Positions 43,637 through 47,883 of a stretch of DNA of 47,883 nucleotides are shown in pieces. A program made the position numbers and the translations under genes. Under the pieces are notes generated by a model. The model ran no database searches. It worked only from the letters and a program-made list of their open reading frames with translations, and was not told the origin of the DNA. The stretch spans positions 1 through 47,883 of the forward strand of contig JAZQEC010000015.1 in assembly GCA_045538755.1 (NCBI GenBank), in the 5' to 3' direction. Source of the DNA: UBA1738 sp045538755 (lineage in GTDB: Bacteria; Bacillota; Clostridia; UBA1381). Positions within the stretch are counted from its first letter, which is position 1, and each line of letters opens with the position of its first letter.

Positions 43637-44209
43637 TTAATTTTCGAAATTGTATCCGCAATAGCGACATTTTTTTGCTTTTGCTTTAACAGTTTCAGCA
43701 CACATAGGACATTCTTTTGTTTCATTAACATCATTAAAACTAAATGAGTCATCAATAATTTCATTCATATTGTCATTTAATTTTCGTTCGTGTTCAAGAA
43801 TTAAATCTTTTTTCTTTTGCTTATATTCGTTTAATTCGTTTTGCTTTTTTGATATACTGTGTTCGAGTTTTTGGAGTTTTTCATAAATATGTGCTTGGTT
43901 TTTAACTGAATTTGATTCTTGGTCAAAATATAGCCATAGCAATCCAGCACCTAGAAGACCAAATATAATAAACATAGGAAAGCCGTCTTCAATAAACAAA
44001 CTAAGCAAACCAAGAAAAGCTAGGATGCATCCACTGATGAGTGCCAATATACGGAATAGTTTTATGCTTGCATCCTTCAATGAGGAAGCATTAATCTGTG
44101 TTTTTAAGGCATTTTTTTGAGTGGTTAGAGATTCCAGTTCATCTTGTAAAATATTTATTCGTTCGTTAAGGGTTTCTACAGCCCCCATTGTAATTTGTAT
44201 ATTATCCAT
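43637..44209 (-). CDS. Coiled-coil membrane protein with C-terminal zinc ribbon
   Basis: A 190-residue protein with an N-terminal coiled coil (residues ~10-42), two spans (about 53-73 and 78-94), a second long coiled coil (~100-150) and a C-terminal zinc ribbon, CPMCAETVKAKAKKCRYCGYNFE. It has no recognised function; zinc ribbons of this UPF0547-like sort are found on many short accessory proteins. GGAGA precedes the ATG. It is third in a reverse-strand set beginning at 44903, 4 bp after the preceding gene. Confidence 0.7.
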   Translation of the reverse strand: MDNIQITMGAVETLNERINILQDELESLTTQKNALKTQINASSLKDASIKLFRILALISGCILAFLGLLSLFIEDGFPMFIIFGLLGAGLLWLYFDQESNSVKNQAHIYEKLQKLEHSISKKQNELNEYKQKKKDLILEHERKLNDNMNEIIDDSFSFNDVNETKECPMCAETVKAKAKKCRYCGYNFEN

Positions 44210-44213
44210 ATTA

Positions 44214-44681
44214 TTATCTCCTGTATTTATTTATTAAATATGAAAAATCATTTTTCCTGATTTTGAAAAAAATAGCCAGCGTTATTATGTCTTGATAATT
44301 GTCAATTTTTCTTTGATTGTAATGCAAGATATAAAGGATTGCCTCTATAATCCTATAACGATATTCGTAATCACATTCACAAAAGTCTTCGTTTTCAGCG
44401 ATGAAATCGTTAATTGTTAATTTGTACTCATTTGGTTTAATGGTACTTCTATCAATATTATCTATATGTAGTATATCACAAAAAGAATTAATACAATAGC
44501 TATCAATAATAAGTTTATCAAGACTATTTGATAATGCTACCGTGATTGAAATAAGTGCAATTTCGTGTTGTATTTGTTCATCATATTCCTTGGTGAAATT
44601 TTCGTTTATAAACATATCACAAATCCAAGGTATTTCGCGTAATGCTATCCCAGTTAAGGCAAACCAGTTATGAAAAGCCAT
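44214..44681 (-). CDS. Hypothetical protein
   Basis: A 155-residue, mostly helical, acidic soluble protein that I do not recognise. It has no signal peptide and no membrane span. Leucine/isoleucine-rich helices (ISITVALSNSLDKLIIDSY, RIIEAILYILHYN) suggest a helical bundle. GGAGG lies about 10 bp before its ATG. It lies in the middle of a three-gene reverse-strand set divergent from an XRE regulator. Confidence 0.65.
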   Translation of the reverse strand: MAFHNWFALTGIALREIPWICDMFINENFTKEYDEQIQHEIALISITVALSNSLDKLIIDSYCINSFCDILHIDNIDRSTIKPNEYKLTINDFIAENEDFCECDYEYRYRIIEAILYILHYNQRKIDNYQDIITLAIFFKIRKNDFSYLINKYRR

Positions 44682-44702
44682 TTGTGCTGTCCTCCGTAAT
44701 AT

Positions 44703-44903
44703 TTATTTATGGAATGGAAATAAATCTTCAAGATTTGTAAATGGCTTTCGGCAACCACCAAGGTCGTATATTTTTCCGTTCTTCATAGTTGCTATATGAG
44801 AACCGTTATGAAATATTTTTCCATCCTTTGCAATTTCTCCGATTTTTAGATTACTCCACATTAAATCAATATTGCCTGTAATAAAATTTTTCTTTTTTAT
44901 CAT
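44703..44903 (-). CDS. Small beta-rich hypothetical protein
   Basis: A 66-residue protein with repeated short strand-turn patterns (KIGEIAKDGKIFHNGSHIATMKNGKIYDLG), like WG- or KWG-type beta repeats; the family is not recognised. AAGGAG precedes the ATG by 7-8 bp. First gene of the reverse-strand cassette, with a consensus promoter at 44972-45000. Confidence 0.6.
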   Translation of the reverse strand: MIKKKNFITGNIDLMWSNLKIGEIAKDGKIFHNGSHIATMKNGKIYDLGGCRKPFTNLEDLFPFHK

Positions 44904-44971
44904 TTTGAACTCCTTTTATATTACTACTAATAAACCATCCTATTTACTTATAATTACGGTAGTTTTACTTA

Positions 44972-45000
44972 ATTATACATAATTATAATTTATTTGTCAA
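44972..45000 (-). promoter_or_regulatory. Promoter of the reverse-strand cassette, with overlapping palindrome
   Basis: On the reverse strand: TTGACA, 17-bp spacer, TATAAT. A palindrome TAATTAT-AC-ATAATTA (44970-44985) covers the -10 box, a good place for the XRE regulator encoded divergently at 45039 to bind. Confidence 0.7.
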
Positions 45001-45038
45001 TAGCATAAAATTAAATTAAAAATATGAGGAGTACAAAA

Positions 45039-45287
45039 ATGGAGCAATTTAATAAAAAAGAATATGATATGTTTATAATAAAGGTGGGATTAAAAATAGG
45101 GTATTATAGACGACTATGTAACATAACGCAGGAACAGTTAAGCGAATATTCGGGAATGTCATTGAATTTTATATCACAACTTGAAGCACCAAGTCTTGTA
45201 TATGTACCATCAGTAAAATCATTATATAAAATAGCAGCAGCTTTGGGAATTCCAGTATCAAAATTATTAGATGTAGACAGTGATTAA
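45039..45287 (+). CDS. XRE-family transcriptional regulator
   Basis: An 82-residue helix-turn-helix protein of the Cro/CI type: YYRRLCNITQEQLSEYSGMSLNFISQLEAP covers the first helices, with PSVKSLYKIAAALGIPVSKLL after. It is only the DNA-binding domain, with no effector part. ATG 45039 follows GAGGAG by 5-6 bp. It is divergent from the three-gene cassette and probably represses it through the palindrome at 44970-44985. Confidence 0.85.
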   Translation: MEQFNKKEYDMFIIKVGLKIGYYRRLCNITQEQLSEYSGMSLNFISQLEAPSLVYVPSVKSLYKIAAALGIPVSKLLDVDSD

Positions 45288-45302
45288 TTAGTCTAACAAA
45301 TA

Positions 45303-45340
45303 AAAAGGCAATATACTTTTGAAACGTATATTGCCTTTTG
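45303..45340. terminator. Bidirectional terminator between the XRE and DUF4364 genes
   Basis: Perfect 13-bp stem AAAAGGCAATATA / TATATTGCCTTTT between two convergent genes. Confidence 0.85.
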
Positions 45341-45341
45341 G

Positions 45342-45890
45342 TTATTCCTGCTCATCGCCTAAAAGACTTTTAAAAATTTCTGAATAGACTTTTTCAGGAT
45401 TTGCTTTAAAATTTCTTATTATTCCTGCAGCAACCTCGCGGGAGCCTGCATAAAAGGAAAGCTCCATTAGCGGCGATACACTTTCGTAGAGCGCACATTC
45501 CACGTTATATTCGCTTTCATTTATTGGAACAAGTGTTGCCTTTACACTTTTTTTCAGATTTTCCTCGGCAAAAAACGGTTCGATATGCTCCTTTATTTGT
45601 TCGCGGATATATATTGGAATTGAATGAGAGAAAAATCCGTTGGCATCGATGCCTTTTTTTGCAAGCTCGTAAATAGGCATTTTTTCATCGAGTGCATTTG
45701 AAAGGATTTTAACATATCCAATTTGAACGAGATTGTCAAGCGCAATCTGGAAATTTGTAAAGTTTATATTACAGCGGTCGAGTGTCAGGCAAGTGAGCTG
45801 CGAGTGAGTCACCTTGCGTTTTGCCTCAAAAAGCGTAAATAAAATTATATACTGTATTGTTACAGGATCGTCAATTTCGCGCATATACAT
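45342..45890 (-). CDS. DUF4364 family protein
   Basis: A 182-residue protein with an N-terminal winged-helix-like part (IQYIILFTLFEAKRKVTHSQLT...NLVQIGYVKI) and a C-terminal mixed domain ending FKSLLGDEQE. The pattern matches DUF4364, a clostridial family of probable transcription factors. AAGGAGG lies 9 bp before ATG 45890. It is divergent from rnhB. Confidence 0.85.
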   Translation of the reverse strand: MYMREIDDPVTIQYIILFTLFEAKRKVTHSQLTCLTLDRCNINFTNFQIALDNLVQIGYVKILSNALDEKMPIYELAKKGIDANGFFSHSIPIYIREQIKEHIEPFFAEENLKKSVKATLVPINESEYNVECALYESVSPLMELSFYAGSREVAAGIIRNFKANPEKVYSEIFKSLLGDEQE

Positions 45891-46019
45891 TGCGATATCC
45901 TCCTTAAAGTGTGCTTCATATATAGAAATAATATTTTTTTAAAATTAATATAAAATTATTATAGCATATTTTTTTAAAAAATGATATAATATTTTAAAAA
46001 ATATTTTGAGGTGAATAAA

Positions 46020-46667
46020 ATGCCTAAATTAACAGAGGAAGAAGAGTTAAAACGTCAGGCGGGAATGTGGGAAATTGAAAGGACATTGAAAGCGAAAGGT
46101 TTTAAAGCAATAGCAGGTGTTGATGAGGCAGGACGAGGACCCCTGGCCGGTCCGGTTTATGCGGCGGCGGTCATTTTGCCGGAGAGCGCACGCCTTGACG
46201 GAATCAACGACTCCAAAAAGCTATCTGAAAAGAAACGTGAAGAATTATTTGAAAAAATAACGGAAATAGCAGTTGCATATTCGGTGTATTCGGTCGATGA
46301 AAAGGAAATTGACGAAATAAATATCTTAAATGCAACACACAAGGCTATGTGCGGTGCTGTTAAAAATCTTTCCGTCACTGCCGACTATGTCATAATTGAC
46401 GGAAACAGCATAAAGGGAATGGATTTGCCGCACGAAACGGTAGTAAAGGGCGATGCAAAAAGCATATCGATTGCAGCGGCATCAATCCTCGCAAAAGTTT
46501 CAAGGGACAGATACATAACCGAAATGGCGAAAAAGTATCCGGAATACGGGTTTGATAAGCATAAAGGATACGGAACAAAGGCTCACACTGATGCTATTTT
46601 AGAGTATGGAGTAAGCCCTATTCACAGAAAAACCTTTCTTAAAAAACTTTTAGGAGAAAATATATGA
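46020..46667 (+). CDS. rnhB: Ribonuclease HII
   Basis: RnhB removes ribonucleotides from DNA and RNA primers. The 215-residue enzyme has GVDEAGRGPLAGPV with the first two catalytic carboxylates, GINDSKKLSEKKRE, VIIDGNSI with another Asp, VKGDAKSISIAAASILAKVSRD with the fourth, and HKGYGTKAH. ATG 46020 lies 8 bp after GAGG; an in-frame GTG at 46011 overlaps that site. It overlaps yraN by 4 bp, the usual pair. Confidence 0.95.
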   Translation: MPKLTEEEELKRQAGMWEIERTLKAKGFKAIAGVDEAGRGPLAGPVYAAAVILPESARLDGINDSKKLSEKKREELFEKITEIAVAYSVYSVDEKEIDEINILNATHKAMCGAVKNLSVTADYVIIDGNSIKGMDLPHETVVKGDAKSISIAAASILAKVSRDRYITEMAKKYPEYGFDKHKGYGTKAHTDAILEYGVSPIHRKTFLKKLLGENI

Positions 46668-47020
46668 CGACAAAGGAAATTGGGGATTTTGGCGAAACGG
46701 CGGCTTGTCGGTTTCTTGAAAAAAACGGAATATCAGTTTTAAAACGAAATTATCATTCCCGTGTGGGCGAAATTGATATAATCGCAAAGGACGGAGATGT
46801 GATTGTGTTTTGCGAAGTAAAGACCAGACTTTCAAAGGCTTATGGAACGCCTTCAGAGTTTGTCGACTTTAAAAAGCAGACGAAAATTATAAAAACTGCC
46901 CTTTATTATCTGGGAAGAGACGACATAGATATGCGCTTTGATGTTATTGAGGTTATGTATAAGCCGTGTGGCGACGTGCTCTCGGTGACGGAAATTAATC
47001 ATATCAAATCAGCTTTTTAG
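46664..47020 (+). CDS. yraN: YraN/UPF0102 family endonuclease-like protein
   Basis: A 118-residue protein with the restriction-endonuclease-like core: GDFGETAACRFLEKNG, then RVGEIDIIAKDGDVIVFCEVKTR holding the D-ExK residues. The family is conserved next to rnhB, but its biochemical role is not settled. Its ATG overlaps the rnhB stop, with TAGGAG upstream. Confidence 0.93.
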   Translation: MTTKEIGDFGETAACRFLEKNGISVLKRNYHSRVGEIDIIAKDGDVIVFCEVKTRLSKAYGTPSEFVDFKKQTKIIKTALYYLGRDDIDMRFDVIEVMYKPCGDVLSVTEINHIKSAF

Positions 47021-47028
47021 GAGGAGCT

Positions 47029-47883
47029 ATGGAGATTTTTGACGCACACGCAGATACTATAAGCGAGCTTGTAAATCAAGGCAAAAAACTTAGTGAAAAT
47101 GATATGCATATTGATGCAAAAAGGCTTTCTAAGTACTCATCCTATACGCAGGTATTTGCAGCTTTTATTGCGCCTGAGTACGCAGAGTGTGCGATGAGGC
47201 GTGCTGAAACTATTATAAAACAGTTTTATAAAGAAGCCGGCGCAAATGAAATAACTGTATGTAAAAGTTTTAATGATTGGGAAAATGCACCTACAAAAAT
47301 AAAGGCATTCTTGAGTCTGGAAGGCGGTGAGCCTATAAATTCACTTTCTGATTTACATAAGCTATATAATCTTGGGGTGAGAATGATTGCGCCTACATGG
47401 AACTTTGGGAACAAACTTGCCTGCGGCGTTATGGAAAAAGTGGATTCGGGCTTGTCGGATTTTGGGAAAGAGGCTGTTCGGGAAATGAATAAGCTGGGCA
47501 TTATTATCGACGTGTCGCACCTTTCGGAGAAATCGTTTTGGGATGTGTGCAAAATTTCAAAAAAACCGATATGTGCAAGCCATTCAAATTTAAAAAGTGT
47601 CAAAGAACATATTAGAAATCTTAGTGACGAGCAGTTTTTGGAAATTGTAAATACGGACGGAGTGGTAGGAATAAATTTTTATCCGCCGTTTTTTGGAGAC
47701 GATATATCAGATATAATACATCATACTGACAGGCTTTTGGCGCTTGGCGGCGAGAACAACATTGGGTTGGGAAGTGATTTTGACGGAGTTGACTGTCTGC
47801 CGTCAGGAATCTGCGGTATACAGGATATGGATAAGATTATAAAAATGCTTCCGTACACAACCGAAATTCGTGAAAAAATAGCA
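47029..47883 (+). CDS. Membrane dipeptidase (peptidase M19), 3' end outside window
   Basis: The first 285 codons of a renal-dipeptidase-family enzyme; the frame is open to the window edge. Metal-binding motifs are present: FDAHADT at residues 4-10, SLEGGE (bridging Glu), DVSHLS, ASHSN and GLGSDFDG. Such enzymes hydrolyse dipeptides in the cytoplasm. AGGAGGAG lies just before the ATG, 8 bp after the yraN stop, so it is probably in the rnhB-yraN operon. Confidence 0.9.
   Translation, partial: MEIFDAHADTISELVNQGKKLSENDMHIDAKRLSKYSSYTQVFAAFIAPEYAECAMRRAETIIKQFYKEAGANEITVCKSFNDWENAPTKIKAFLSLEGGEPINSLSDLHKLYNLGVRMIAPTWNFGNKLACGVMEKVDSGLSDFGKEAVREMNKLGIIIDVSHLSEKSFWDVCKISKKPICASHSNLKSVKEHIRNLSDEQFLEIVNTDGVVGINFYPPFFGDDISDIIHHTDRLLALGGENNIGLGSDFDGVDCLPSGICGIQDMDKIIKMLPYTTEIREKIA

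Overview
The window looks like a chromosomal segment of an AT-rich, low-GC Gram-positive, endospore-forming anaerobe of the class Clostridia. The reasons are an alpha/beta-type small acid-soluble spore protein gene, a group-3 (SigB/F/G-type) sigma factor, a DUF4364 protein, the housekeeping order alaS-truB-ribF-glmU-like-pth-mfd-prsA-like, strong AGGAGG-type ribosome binding sites and perfect 17-bp-spaced TTGACA/TATAAT promoters. The exact genus cannot be read from the sequence.

Layout. 1-2640: the 3' end of an MFS transporter, a GntP-family permease and a small membrane protein; proline codon choice here (mostly CCA) differs from the rest of the window. 2910-3262: an initiator tRNA gene with an extra base in its T-stem, followed by a decayed copy of its 3' half and terminator. 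3467-7324: an overlapping uxaB-uxaA-uxaC operon for galacturonate/tagaturonate catabolism, with an unusually compact UxaC. 7512-22088: one tightly packed 12-gene transcription unit, the most interesting part of the window. 22261-32742: housekeeping genes (alaS, truB, ribF, a glmU-like gene reduced to its acetyltransferase half, pth, mfd, a foldase lipoprotein). 32843-36209: an ion/anion permease, a membrane protein coupled to a sigma factor, and a TPP-riboswitch-controlled thiamine transporter. 36221-39691: a YtrA-type GntR/ABC operon with a perfect palindromic operator. 39739-47883: L-lactate dehydrogenase, zinc-ribbon proteins, DUF1294, DNA polymerase IV, a spore protein, a small XRE-linked cassette of unknown genes, DUF4364, rnhB, yraN and the start of an M19 dipeptidase.

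The 7.5-22 kb operon appears to be a divergent, expanded Dlt-like envelope acylation system. It encodes three paralogous DltA-type adenylating enzymes, one carrier protein, a DltB-like MBOAT, a DltD-like SGNH protein and a 35-residue single-span microprotein (19056-19163). The microprotein ends in FIYEGV, very similar to the acyl-accepting C-terminus of DltX. The same operon carries two GT-C glycosyltransferases (one fused to a copper-amine-oxidase-N-like domain), a 997-aa FG-GAP repeat lipoprotein, an unknown protein and a secreted DNA/RNA nuclease. At the position where Bacillus DltA has the Cys linked to D-alanine selection, the three paralogs carry Cys, Ala and Ile. My inference is that up to three different acyl groups, probably amino acids, are loaded on one carrier, passed across the membrane through the MBOAT and microprotein, and placed on a surface glycan made with the GT-C enzymes.

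All assignments come from reading motifs by eye; no database search was possible.
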